NCBI GenBank assembly: GCA_036260075.1
Contig: DATAAM010000122.1
Coordinates: forward strand, 1 to 15,785
DNA from: DATAAM01 sp036260075
Lineage (GTDB): Bacteria; Actinomycetota; Acidimicrobiia; Acidimicrobiales; JAHWLA01
Length of the DNA: 15,785 bases
Direction: 5' to 3'
Every line of letters starts with the position of its first letter. Position 1 is the first letter of the stretch. This document shows positions 7,423 through 14,507 of this stretch, in pieces. A program made the position numbers and the translations under genes. Below the pieces are notes generated by a model, which worked only from the letters and a program-made list of their open reading frames with translations, was not told the DNA's origin and did not search any database.

Positions 7423-8709
7423 GTGCAGGTGCCGGAAGTAAAGGTCGGATTGCTGGGATGCGGCAACGTGGGCGGCGCGCTCGTGCGCATCCTGCAGGAC
7501 GACGCCGAGGGCATCGCTCGGCGCACCGGCGTGCGGCTGGAGGTCACGCGGGTGGCCGTCCGCAACGCGGCCAAGCAGCGCGACGTGGAGGTGTCCGACG
7601 GCGTGCTCACGCACGACGCCGAGGCGGTCGTCACCGATCCGTCGGTCGATGTGGTGGTGGAGGTGATCGGCGGCATCGAGCCCGCCCGCAGCCTGATCCT
7701 GGCCGCGCTCAAGGCGGGCAAGCCCGTCGTCACCGCCAACAAGGAGCTGTTGGCCAACGTCGGGGCCGAGCTGTTCGAGGCGGCGGCCACGGCGGGGGTC
7801 GACCTGCTCTACGAGGCGTCGGTGGCGGGCGGCATCCCCTTGATCCGCCCGCTGCGGGAGTCGCTGGCGGGCGAGCGCATCAGCCGGGTGATGGGCATCG
7901 TGAACGGCACCACCAACTACATCCTCACCCGGATGGCGGAGGAGGGCGCCTCGTACGCCGACGCGCTGGCCGAAGCGCAGAGCCTGGGCTTCGCCGAGCG
8001 CGACCCCACTGCCGACGTGGAGGGGTTCGACGCAGGTGCCAAGGCGGCCATCATCGCCAGCATCGCCTTCGGGGTGAAGGTGGTGGCGGGCGACGTGTAC
8101 CGGGAGGGCATCAGCAGCGTCACTGCCGCCGACATCGCCTTCGCCAGGCGGCTGGGCTACGTGGTGAAGCTGTTGGCCATCGCCGAGGAGGTCGACGGCG
8201 AGGTGGCCGTCCGCGTGCATCCCGCCATGCTCCCCGAGACCCACCCTCTCGCCGCCGTGCGCGAGTCGTTCAACGCGGTCTTCGTGGAGGGCGAGGCCGT
8301 GGGGGAGCTGATGTTCTACGGCCGCGGCGCGGGTGGCATGCCCACGGCCTCGGCCGTGCTGGGCGACCTGATCGACGCCGCCCACAACCTGCGGGCGGGC
8401 GGCAGCGGCCGCACGTCACCGCTGGCCAAGGGCACGATCAGGCCCATCGACGAGATGAGCTCGCAGTTCTACCTCGACGTGACCGTGGACGACCGGCCCG
8501 GGGTGCTGGCCGCCGTGGCCGCCGTCTTCGGCGAGCACCAGGTGTCGATCCGCTCGATGGAGCAGGTCGGCATGGGGGCGGAGGCCCGCTTGGTGTTCAT
8601 CACCCACACGGCCCGCGAGCGCGACATGCAGGCCACCATCTCGGGCCTGCGCCACCTCGAGGCCGTCGAGCGCATCGGCTCGTTCCTGCGGGTGGTGGGG
8701 CCGGAATGA
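7423..8709 (+). CDS. hom: Homoserine dehydrogenase with C-terminal ACT domain
   Basis: This enzyme reduces aspartate semialdehyde to homoserine with NAD(P)H, the branch point toward threonine and methionine, in the cytoplasm. The 428-residue protein opens with a Rossmann fold (VGLLGCGNVGGALV, about 8-21). It continues through EVIGG, KPVVTANKELL (about 100-110) and EASVAGGIPLIRPL. The family hallmark GIVNGTTNYILT (about 158-169) follows, then TADVEGFDAGAKAAIIAS with the catalytic Asp and Lys207. The C-terminal ACT domain (about 350-425, LDVTVDDRPGVLAAVAAVF) is the usual site of threonine feedback inhibition. GTG at 7423 is the start, giving MQVPEVKVGLLG. There is no ribosome binding site, and the -10 position suggests a leaderless message. 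Its TGA overlaps the ATG of thrC, so the two are co-transcribed and probably translationally coupled. Confidence 0.97.
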   Translation: MQVPEVKVGLLGCGNVGGALVRILQDDAEGIARRTGVRLEVTRVAVRNAAKQRDVEVSDGVLTHDAEAVVTDPSVDVVVEVIGGIEPARSLILAALKAGKPVVTANKELLANVGAELFEAAATAGVDLLYEASVAGGIPLIRPLRESLAGERISRVMGIVNGTTNYILTRMAEEGASYADALAEAQSLGFAERDPTADVEGFDAGAKAAIIASIAFGVKVVAGDVYREGISSVTAADIAFARRLGYVVKLLAIAEEVDGEVAVRVHPAMLPETHPLAAVRESFNAVFVEGEAVGELMFYGRGAGGMPTASAVLGDLIDAAHNLRAGGSGRTSPLAKGTIRPIDEMSSQFYLDVTVDDRPGVLAAVAAVFGEHQVSIRSMEQVGMGAEARLVFITHTARERDMQATISGLRHLEAVERIGSFLRVVGPE

Positions 8710-9806
8710 GCGAGTCGTCCGGTTCTGGGGGAGGAAACCCGGCGCCTGCGCGGGGTTTCCTCCCCCAGAACGGCTGGCCGGGCGTCATCGAGGCGTACCG
8801 CGACTTCCTCCCGGTCACGGCGGAGACGCCGGTGGTCACGCTCCAGGAGGGCGGCACCCCGCTGCTGCCCGCGCGCCGCTTGAGCGAACGGGCGGGCGCC
8901 CGCGTGTTCCTCAAGTACGAGGGCCTCAACCCCACCGGGTCGTTCAAGGACCGCGGCATGACGATGGCCATCTCCAAGGCGGTGGAGGAGGGGGCCAAAG
9001 CGGTGGTGTGCGCCTCCACGGGCAACACCTCGGCTTCGGCCGCCGCGTACGCGGCACGGGCGGGGCTCACGTGCGCGGTGCTGATCCCCGAGGGCCACAT
9101 CGCGCTCGGCAAGCTGGCCCAGGCGCTGATCCACGGTGCCCGGGTCCTCCAGATCCGGGGCAACTTCGACGACGCCCTGGAGATCGTGCGGTCGCTGGGC
9201 GAGCGGGCACCGGTCAAGGTCGTCAACTCGATCAACCCGTTCCGCATCGAGGGGCAGAAGACGGGGGCCTTCGAGATCGTCGACGTGCTGGGCGACGCCC
9301 CCGACGTGCACTGCATCCCCGTCGGCAACGCGGGCAACATCACCGCCTACTGGAAGGGCTACCTGGAGTACAAGGCGGCGGGCCGCGCTTCCAGGCTGCC
9401 CGCCATGCTCGGCTTCCAGGCGGCGGGGGCGGCGCCGATCGTCGAGGGGCATCCGATCGAGAAGCCGGAGACGGTGGCCACTGCCATCCGCATCGGGAAG
9501 CCCGCCTCCTGGTACGGCGCCGCCGCGGCGGCGTCGGAGTCGGGTGGCTCCATCCGAGCCGTCACCGACGAGGAGATCCTCGAGGCCTACCGCTTCCTCG
9601 CGGCCGTGGAGTCGGTCTTCTGCGAGCCCGCCTCGGCCGCCTCCGTCGCGGGGCTGCTCAAGTACGGCGTGCCCGAAGGCTCGACGGTCGTGTGCGTGCT
9701 GACGGGGCACGGGTTGAAGGATCCCGACATCGCCATCGGCCAGATCGCCGTGCCCACCCCGGTCGACGCCGACTACGACGCCATCCGAGCCGAGCTCGGG
9801 GTCTGA
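8706..9806 (+). CDS. thrC: Threonine synthase
   Basis: This PLP enzyme converts O-phosphohomoserine to threonine. The 366-residue protein has the PLP lysine (Lys81) in NPTGSFKDRGM, then CASTGNTSASAAAYAARAG, NSINPFRIEGQKT, and the phosphate-binding IPVGNAGNITAYWKGY. Late motifs are FCEPASAASVAGLLK and VCVLTGHGLKDPD. The ATG at 8706 overlaps the hom stop (ATGA). The first ~22 residues (MSESSGSGGGNPAPARGFLP) are low-complexity and lie before the first family-like block (WPGVIEAYRDFLPV). They are encoded by a perfect hairpin and look like an added piece. No downstream ATG, GTG or TTG could replace this start without cutting into the conserved domain. Homoserine kinase (thrB), which makes its substrate and often follows thrC, is not in this window. 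Confidence 0.97.
   Translation: MSESSGSGGGNPAPARGFLPQNGWPGVIEAYRDFLPVTAETPVVTLQEGGTPLLPARRLSERAGARVFLKYEGLNPTGSFKDRGMTMAISKAVEEGAKAVVCASTGNTSASAAAYAARAGLTCAVLIPEGHIALGKLAQALIHGARVLQIRGNFDDALEIVRSLGERAPVKVVNSINPFRIEGQKTGAFEIVDVLGDAPDVHCIPVGNAGNITAYWKGYLEYKAAGRASRLPAMLGFQAAGAAPIVEGHPIEKPETVATAIRIGKPASWYGAAAAASESGGSIRAVTDEEILEAYRFLAAVESVFCEPASAASVAGLLKYGVPEGSTVVCVLTGHGLKDPDIAIGQIAVPTPVDADYDAIRAELGV
8722..8771. repeat. Perfect 19-bp inverted repeat (hairpin) inside the 5' end of thrC
   Basis: Arms 8722-8740 (GTTCTGGGGGAGGAAACCC) and 8753-8771 are exact inverse complements around a 12-base loop rich in GC. The hairpin begins 16 bases after the thrC ATG and lies wholly in coding sequence. It could act as an attenuator or translation brake between hom and thrC, or be a copy of a dispersed palindromic element inserted in frame. 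There is no T-tract after it on the plus strand. Confidence 0.9.
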
Positions 9807-9814
9807 CCGGGCTG

Positions 9815-10612
9815 CTACACGCCGGCGCCGGCCTTCGCCGCCTGCACGCCGAGCGCGGCCCGGAAGAGGAGGTCGTCGGCGGTCTCGGAGCCGTCGATGG
9901 TGGCGCTGCCGACGCGCACTCCCACCTCCACCACGGCTTCGTGGAGGACGATCGGTTCCGCCACCGCCACGGCCAGCGCGCAGGCGACGCCGTGGCCGGG
10001 TTCCTGCACCAGGACGGCGAACTCGTCGCCGCCGAGGCGCGCCACCGTGTCCCCGTCGGCGCTCGCCTGCCGAAGCCGCACGGCGATCTCGCGCAGCACG
10101 CGGTCGCCCGCGCCGTGGCCGAGCCGCTCGTTCACAGGGCGGAAGCGCTCGAGGTCGAGGAAGACGACGCTCACGGGTGCGCCCCCACGCCGGTAGCGGT
10201 GCACGGCGAGCTCGAGCCGGTTGCCGAACAGCGCCCGGTTGGCCAGTCCCGTCAACGGGTCGTGCATGGCCTGGCACGCCACCCGCCGGCGCAGCCGGTG
10301 CTCCTCGGTGATGTCGCGGCAGGTGACGACGACGCCGCGCACCGACCGATCGCGACGTCGGTCGACGGCCGTGATCCGGGCCCGCCGGCGGTCGCCGTCC
10401 GCCGTCGTGAAGTCGCACTCCTGCGTGACCCGCCCGTCCGGCGAGGCGACTGCCGAGTCGTACAGCTCCGCGACGGTCGGCAGACCCTCGTGCCCGAAGA
10501 AGCGCTCGGCGGCCGCGCCGGCGAGGCGCACCCGCCCGTTCCGCACGAGGACCACGGCGTCCTCGACGTCTTCGAAGAGGGTCCGGAGGCGGGCGAACGC
10601 GCGGGAGGCCAT
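9815..10612 (-). CDS. Small PAS-GGDEF protein (probable diguanylate cyclase)
   Basis: This 265-residue protein has no membrane segment or signal peptide, so it is predicted cytoplasmic. Residues about 8-105 look like a PAS domain (FEDVEDAVVLVRNGRVRLAG to VVVTCRDITEEHRL). A GGDEF domain fills 115-265, with HDPLTGLANRALF, FLDLERFRPVNERLGHGAGD and LGGDEF (193-198). The metal Asp153 and the guanine-contacting Asn161 and Asp170 are present, so cyclic-di-GMP synthesis is plausible. The inhibitory RxxD site is lost (ADGD at 185-188). The last helix (RAALGVQAAKAGAGV) lacks the usual Asp and Tyr of the RADxAMYxAK motif and ends abruptly, so activity is not certain. ATG at 10612 is chosen at the start of the PAS homology; a GTG six codons upstream is possible. 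It converges on thrC with 8 bases between stops. Confidence 0.9.
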   Translation of the reverse strand: MASRAFARLRTLFEDVEDAVVLVRNGRVRLAGAAAERFFGHEGLPTVAELYDSAVASPDGRVTQECDFTTADGDRRRARITAVDRRRDRSVRGVVVTCRDITEEHRLRRRVACQAMHDPLTGLANRALFGNRLELAVHRYRRGGAPVSVVFLDLERFRPVNERLGHGAGDRVLREIAVRLRQASADGDTVARLGGDEFAVLVQEPGHGVACALAVAVAEPIVLHEAVVEVGVRVGSATIDGSETADDLLFRAALGVQAAKAGAGV

Positions 10613-10618
10613 GGCAGA

Positions 10619-10632
10619 GGGTGTCGACACCC
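10619..10632. promoter_or_regulatory. 14-bp perfect palindrome upstream of the PAS-GGDEF gene
   Basis: GGGTGTCGACACCC is fully self-complementary and sits 7 bases upstream of the proposed ATG of the minus-strand GGDEF gene, where a repressor or activator could control it. It does not match the LexA pattern. If the gene starts at the upstream GTG, the palindrome would be coding. Confidence 0.4.
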
Positions 10633-10672
10633 GCGCGGCCCGGCCCACAGGGCCGAAGGCAACGACCTCGTT

Positions 10673-10686
10673 GGTGCATTTGCACC
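10673..10686. promoter_or_regulatory. Dyad GGTGCA-TT-TGCACC in the permease/GGDEF gap
   Basis: This perfect 6-bp inverted repeat with a 2-base centre lies in the 101-base gap between the ABC permease stop and the GGDEF start, about 40 bases upstream of the other palindrome. It is operator-like in form. The local AT-richer centre stands out against the GC-rich surroundings. No known regulator can be assigned. Confidence 0.35.
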
Positions 10687-10713
10687 GGCTCGGCCTGCCC
10701 CCGCCGGCGGCCG

Positions 10714-11502
10714 TCAGGAGAAGCGCGTGACGTAGCCGCGGGCCCGGAAGACGCGCAGCATCCGGAGCACGAAGGCCACGGCGGCCGTCATCAGCACCGT
10801 CAGCTCGACGCCCGCCACGCCGAGGCGACCCCACGCCAACGCTTCGCCGTCGAGCAAGCGGCGGCCCGCCTCGAACGCGTGGGTCGACGGGAGGGCCAGC
10901 GAGAGGGGGCGCAGCACGGCGGGGACCGCCTCGACCGGGTAGAAGGCGCCCGACAGGGCGATGGCGATGAAGAGGATGCCCCACGTCAGGATCTCCGCCC
11001 CGTTGCCGAACCGCAGGATGAGGCCGATGACCACCAGCGCGATCGCCCATCCGACGAGCATCAGCACGGCGACCACCGGGAGGAGGCCGAAGCCCGCCGA
11101 CGTGACGTCGAAGGCGTACAGCAGGGCGGCGGCGCAGCCCACGAACCCCAGCGCCACCACCAGCCGCAGCAGGCTGACCGAGACCAGCCCGGCGAGGAAC
11201 TCGGCCTCCTTCAACGGCGTCACCATCATGTTGAGGAGGTTGCGCGTCCACGTCTCCTCCAGGAAGCCGGTCGCCATGGAGACGTTCGCCTGGTACACGA
11301 CGTGCAGCAGCAGCACGCCGGCGATCATGTAGGGGACGGTGGAACGGGCGGCGCCTCCCTGCTGCTCCACGTAGAGGCCGATCGAGCCCCAGATCACGGT
11401 GTCGACGACCGGCCACACGGCCGCGTCGAACCACCGGTGGGGGGCGCGACGGGCCACGTACAGCTGACGATCGATCACGGCCCGCACGCGGACGAGGTTC
11501 AC
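10714..11502 (-). CDS. ABC-2 type exporter permease
   Basis: This is the membrane half of an ABC exporter, 262 residues with about six hydrophobic segments (roughly 25-44, 55-73, 102-130, 139-163, 170-190, 228-248). The family layout is clear. There is a cytoplasmic elbow (FLEETWTRNLLNMMVTPLKEAEFLAG) before the third segment, and an SGAFYPVEAVP motif between the fifth and sixth. The latter matches the SG-x-FYP signature of NodJ/DrrB-like ABC-2 permeases. GTG at 11500-11502 is the start because it overlaps the TGA of the ATPase (GTGA), an arrangement typical of co-translated pairs. The substrate cannot be told from sequence; relatives export drugs, polysaccharides or lipids. Two subunits would pair with two ATPases. 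Confidence 0.92.
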   Translation of the reverse strand: MNLVRVRAVIDRQLYVARRAPHRWFDAAVWPVVDTVIWGSIGLYVEQQGGAARSTVPYMIAGVLLLHVVYQANVSMATGFLEETWTRNLLNMMVTPLKEAEFLAGLVSVSLLRLVVALGFVGCAAALLYAFDVTSAGFGLLPVVAVLMLVGWAIALVVIGLILRFGNGAEILTWGILFIAIALSGAFYPVEAVPAVLRPLSLALPSTHAFEAGRRLLDGEALAWGRLGVAGVELTVLMTAAVAFVLRMLRVFRARGYVTRFS

Positions 11503-12233
11503 GACGCCTCCTCTTCGGCGGCGAGGTGGAGGAACACCTGTTCCAGGTCGTCGCGGCCGAACTGCTCGGCCACGCGCTCGGGCGTGTCGTCGGCGATGAC
11601 GCGACCCCGTGAGAGGAACACCACCCGCTCGCACAGGCGCTCCACGTCGGTCATGTTGTGCGAGGTGACGAGCAGGGCGGTGCCGTCCTCGCCGTTGATG
11701 CGCTCCAGGGCCTGGCGCACGCGGTTGGCCACGTCGGGGTCGAGCGACGCGGTGGGCTCGTCGAGCACGAGAAGCCGGGGACGGTGGAGCGTGGCCTTGG
11801 CGATGCCGACCAGCGTGCGTTGTCCCGACGACAGCTCGGTGGCCGGCCGGTCGGCCAGGTGCTCGATCTGGAATCGGCCCAGGACGGCCTCGGCGGCGGG
11901 CCCGGGCTCGGCCACGCCGTACAGGCGGCCGAACACGGAGAGCACCTCGTGCACGCGCAGGTGCTCGGGCAGCGGCAGGTAGCCGGCGGCGAAGCCCACT
12001 CCCTCCATCGCCGCGCTGCGGCCGTGGGGGAGGCGGTGGCCGAGCACCTCGACCATGCCGCCGTCGGGGGTGACGGCGCCCAGCACCATCAGCAGGGTGG
12101 TGGTCTTGCCCGCCCCGTTGGGCCCAAGGAGCGCCACCCGCTCGCCCTCGCGCACCACGAGGTCGACGCCGTCGACGGCGCGGTGGCCGCGGTAGTCCTT
12201 CACCAGGCGGCGCGCTTCGAGGACGACGTTCAC
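11499..12233 (-). CDS. ABC-2 type exporter ATP-binding protein
   Basis: This is the nucleotide-binding subunit that powers the adjacent permease. From the chosen GTG at 12231-12233 it has 244 residues. They include Walker A GPNGAGKTT (37-45), a signature LSSGQ (134-138) in place of LSGGQ, Walker B LLVLDEP (154-160) with the D-loop SLD, and the switch histidine in VTSHN (192). The usual Q-loop glutamine is not at its expected place; the stretch reads GYLPLPEHLRVHEVL, so its lid contact may differ. An alternative ATG at 12293 adds 20 residues that do not resemble the family. GGGTGA just before the GTG is a weak ribosome site. The gene is divergent from rho, and its 5' side overlaps the proposed rho promoter. 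Confidence 0.93.
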   Translation of the reverse strand: MNVVLEARRLVKDYRGHRAVDGVDLVVREGERVALLGPNGAGKTTTLLMVLGAVTPDGGMVEVLGHRLPHGRSAAMEGVGFAAGYLPLPEHLRVHEVLSVFGRLYGVAEPGPAAEAVLGRFQIEHLADRPATELSSGQRTLVGIAKATLHRPRLLVLDEPTASLDPDVANRVRQALERINGEDGTALLVTSHNMTDVERLCERVVFLSRGRVIADDTPERVAEQFGRDDLEQVFLHLAAEEEAS

Positions 12234-12263
12234 GTCACCCGACTCTGGCAGAGCGCCGAGTTG

Positions 12264-12293
12264 TTGTCGCACGCTTTCCGGCGCGGCTACCAT
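12264..12293 (+). promoter_or_regulatory. Candidate rho promoter
   Basis: TTGTCG (12264-12269) and TACCAT (12288-12293) are 18 bases apart and fit housekeeping -35 and -10 elements. Transcription would begin near 12300, giving rho an untranslated leader of about 190 bases. Long leaders are established for rho in other bacteria, where Rho attenuates its own message; whether that holds here is inference. The elements lie just upstream of, or within, the 5' end of the divergent ATPase gene. Confidence 0.4.
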
Positions 12294-12487
12294 GAGCGAC
12301 GCAATCGCTTGCCGGCTCGGGCGGATCCGCATCGCCGAGCTCGGCAACGGGGGTAACGGCAGGCTGGGAGTCGACTGGCACAGTTGGGAACCTCCCGCCC
12401 CCCTGTCACAACCCCTTGCGTGCGCACGGCGGCTCGTTCTCTCGTGCCTGCCACGCAATCCACTGCTCACACCAAGCGAGGTGCACT

Positions 12488-14248
12488 ATGAGCGGAGAGC
12501 AGCAGCTCGAACGCTCGGTCCTTGACGCCAAGGAGCGCGACGAGCTCCTGGCCATCGCCGACGCCATGGGGCTGAAGCCTGCGGCACGCATTTCGAAGGC
12601 CAACCTGGTGACGCAGATCCTGCGGGCCACCGGGGTCGAGGTCGAGGAGAACGGGACGGCCAAGCGGGGCCGCGCCACCAAGGCCAAGCCCGGCGCCAAC
12701 GGCGATGCGCCCGCGGCGGCCGCCGAGGAGGCGGCTGCGCCGGCCCAGGCGCCGGTGGAGGCCGTCGCCGCCCCGGCGGAGTCGTCGGTGGCGGAGGCAC
12801 CCCCCGAGTCCTCGGCAGCGGAGACACCGGCGGCGAGCGCCGCTCCGCCTGCCCCCGCGGGAGAGGGGGAGGCGGCACCCGAGACGGCCCGCCGGCAGCC
12901 CCAGCAGCAGCCCGCCCAGCAAGGGGACGGCGGGCGCCGCGAGCACCGCGACAACCGCGAGCGCAACCGCTTCGACGGCGGAGGCGGCGGCGCGGGCGAG
13001 CCCGGCAACCGCCGCAGCCGTCGGCGCCGGGGCCGCGACCGTGGCGACCGCACCGAGCGGGGCGAGCGCGACCTGCCGGGGATGGGGCAGGAGCAGCAGT
13101 ACTCGGGCGAGCCCGTCCCCGTGGCGGGGTTGCTCGACCTGCGCGACGAGGGCTTCGGGTTCCTGCGCACCAACGGCTACCTGGCCGGGTCGCGCGACGT
13201 CTACGTGTCGATCAGCCAGGTCCGTCGCTTTGCCCTGCGCAAGGGCGACTACGTCGAAGGGGCCAGCCGTCCGGCGGCCAGCAACGAGAAGTACCCGGCC
13301 CTGCTGCGCATCGACACGGTGAGCGGCCTCACGCCCGACGAGGCCCGCATGCGGCCACGGTTCGAGGACCTCACGCCGCTGTTCCCCGACGAGAAGCTGC
13401 GGTTGGAGACGCCCGGCGACGCCGCCAACATGACGGCGCGCATCGTCGACCTGCTCTCGCCCATCGGCAAGGGCCAGCGCGGGCTCATCGTGTCGCCGCC
13501 CAAGGCGGGCAAGACGACCGTGATGAAGCAGATCGCCCACTCCATCGAGGCCAACAACCCCGAGGTGCACCTGATGGTGCTGCTCGTCGACGAGCGGCCC
13601 GAGGAGGTCACCGACATGCGGCGCTCGGTGAACGGCGAGGTGGTGGCGTCCACGTTCGACCGGCCGTCCGACGAGCACACCCAGGTGGCCGAGCTCACCA
13701 TCGAACGGGCCAAGCGGCTGGTCGAGATGGGCAAGGACGTCGTCATCATCCTCGACGGCATCACCCGCCTGGCCCGGGCCTACAACCTGGCCGCTCCGGC
13801 GTCGGGCCGCATCCTGTCCGGCGGCGTCGACTCCGGCGCCCTCTACCCGCCCAAGCGGTTCTTCGGCTCCGCCCGGAATATCGAGGAGGGCGGGTCGTTG
13901 ACGATCCTGGCCACCGCCTTGGTGGAGACCGGCTCCCGCATGGACGAGGTGATCTTCGAGGAGTTCAAGGGGACCGGCAACATGGAGCTCCGCCTCGACC
14001 GCAAGCTGGCCGAGCGGCGCATCTATCCCGCCATCGACGTCAACGCCTCGTCCACCCGGCACGAGGAGCTGCTGTTCGAGCGGACGCAGCTCCAGCAGGT
14101 GTGGAAGCTGCGGCGGGTGCTCAACGCCTTGGCCGCCGACGGCAGCAGCGCCCCCGGACTCGAGCTGCTGATGGACAAGATCAAGACCACCAAGAGCAAC
14201 GACGAGTTCCTGGCCGAGATCGCCAAGGGCCCGACCCCGGCTGTATAA
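12488..14248 (+). CDS. rho: Transcription termination factor Rho
   Basis: This hexameric RNA-dependent ATPase/helicase releases transcripts. The 586-residue protein starts at ATG 12488, with GAGGTG four bases before it. An N-terminal Rho_N helical domain (about 9-50) is followed by a long disordered insert (about 52-205). The insert is first Ala/Glu/Pro-rich, then Gln-rich, then Arg/Gly-rich with RRSRRRRGRDRGDR. The RNA-binding cold-shock-like domain follows (about 207-280, GLLDLRDEGFGFLR). The ATPase core carries PPKAGKTT (337-344), LLVDERPEEVTDM, VIILDGITRLARAYN, the Q-loop region SGGVDSGALYPPK and the R-loop segment EFKGTGNMEL. The core is complete, so it should be functional. The insert makes it much longer than the ~420-residue E. 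coli protein, as is usual in actinobacteria. Confidence 0.98.
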   Translation: MSGEQQLERSVLDAKERDELLAIADAMGLKPAARISKANLVTQILRATGVEVEENGTAKRGRATKAKPGANGDAPAAAAEEAAAPAQAPVEAVAAPAESSVAEAPPESSAAETPAASAAPPAPAGEGEAAPETARRQPQQQPAQQGDGGRREHRDNRERNRFDGGGGGAGEPGNRRSRRRRGRDRGDRTERGERDLPGMGQEQQYSGEPVPVAGLLDLRDEGFGFLRTNGYLAGSRDVYVSISQVRRFALRKGDYVEGASRPAASNEKYPALLRIDTVSGLTPDEARMRPRFEDLTPLFPDEKLRLETPGDAANMTARIVDLLSPIGKGQRGLIVSPPKAGKTTVMKQIAHSIEANNPEVHLMVLLVDERPEEVTDMRRSVNGEVVASTFDRPSDEHTQVAELTIERAKRLVEMGKDVVIILDGITRLARAYNLAAPASGRILSGGVDSGALYPPKRFFGSARNIEEGGSLTILATALVETGSRMDEVIFEEFKGTGNMELRLDRKLAERRIYPAIDVNASSTRHEELLFERTQLQQVWKLRRVLNALAADGSSAPGLELLMDKIKTTKSNDEFLAEIAKGPTPAV

Positions 14249-14259
14249 GTGAGGCTGCC

Positions 14260-14472
14260 ATGAAAGCCGACATCCACCCGAACTACGCGGCCGCCACCGT
14301 GCGCTGCTCGTGCGGCAACAGCTTCACGACGCGCTCGACGAAGGACGACCTGCACGTCGAGCTGTGCAACGAGTGCCACCCCTTCTACACCGGGAAGCAG
14401 AAGCTGGTCGACACCGGTGGCCGAGTGGAGCGCTTCGAGCGTCGTTACGGGCGCCGCAAGGGCAAGCAATAG
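14260..14472 (+). CDS. rpmE: 50S ribosomal protein L31, zinc-binding form
   Basis: This is a 70-residue ribosomal protein of the large subunit that bridges to the 30S head. MKADIHPNY opens it. The four zinc-ligand positions are filled (Cys16 and Cys18 in CSCG, Cys36 and Cys39 in CNECH), marking the C+ form used under zinc sufficiency. HPFYTGKQKLVDTGGRVERFERRYG is the family signature at the end. GAGG five bases before the ATG is a good ribosome site. It lies 11 bases after rho, a linkage conserved across many actinobacteria, and is probably in the same transcript. Confidence 0.98.
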   Translation: MKADIHPNYAAATVRCSCGNSFTTRSTKDDLHVELCNECHPFYTGKQKLVDTGGRVERFERRYGRRKGKQ

Positions 14473-14507
14473 ACCGCTCGCAGGTCCTGCAGTCGAAGCT
14501 CGCCGCC

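Noticed and set aside
12292..12525. A 77-codon upstream open frame in the rho leader
   Set aside because: Its ATG lies within the proposed -10 box and would not be transcribed from that promoter. Composition is not convincing and it overlaps the rho start.
12467..14062. A 531-codon minus-strand frame opposite rho
   Set aside because: It is antisense to the fully motif-supported rho frame and has a shadow composition.
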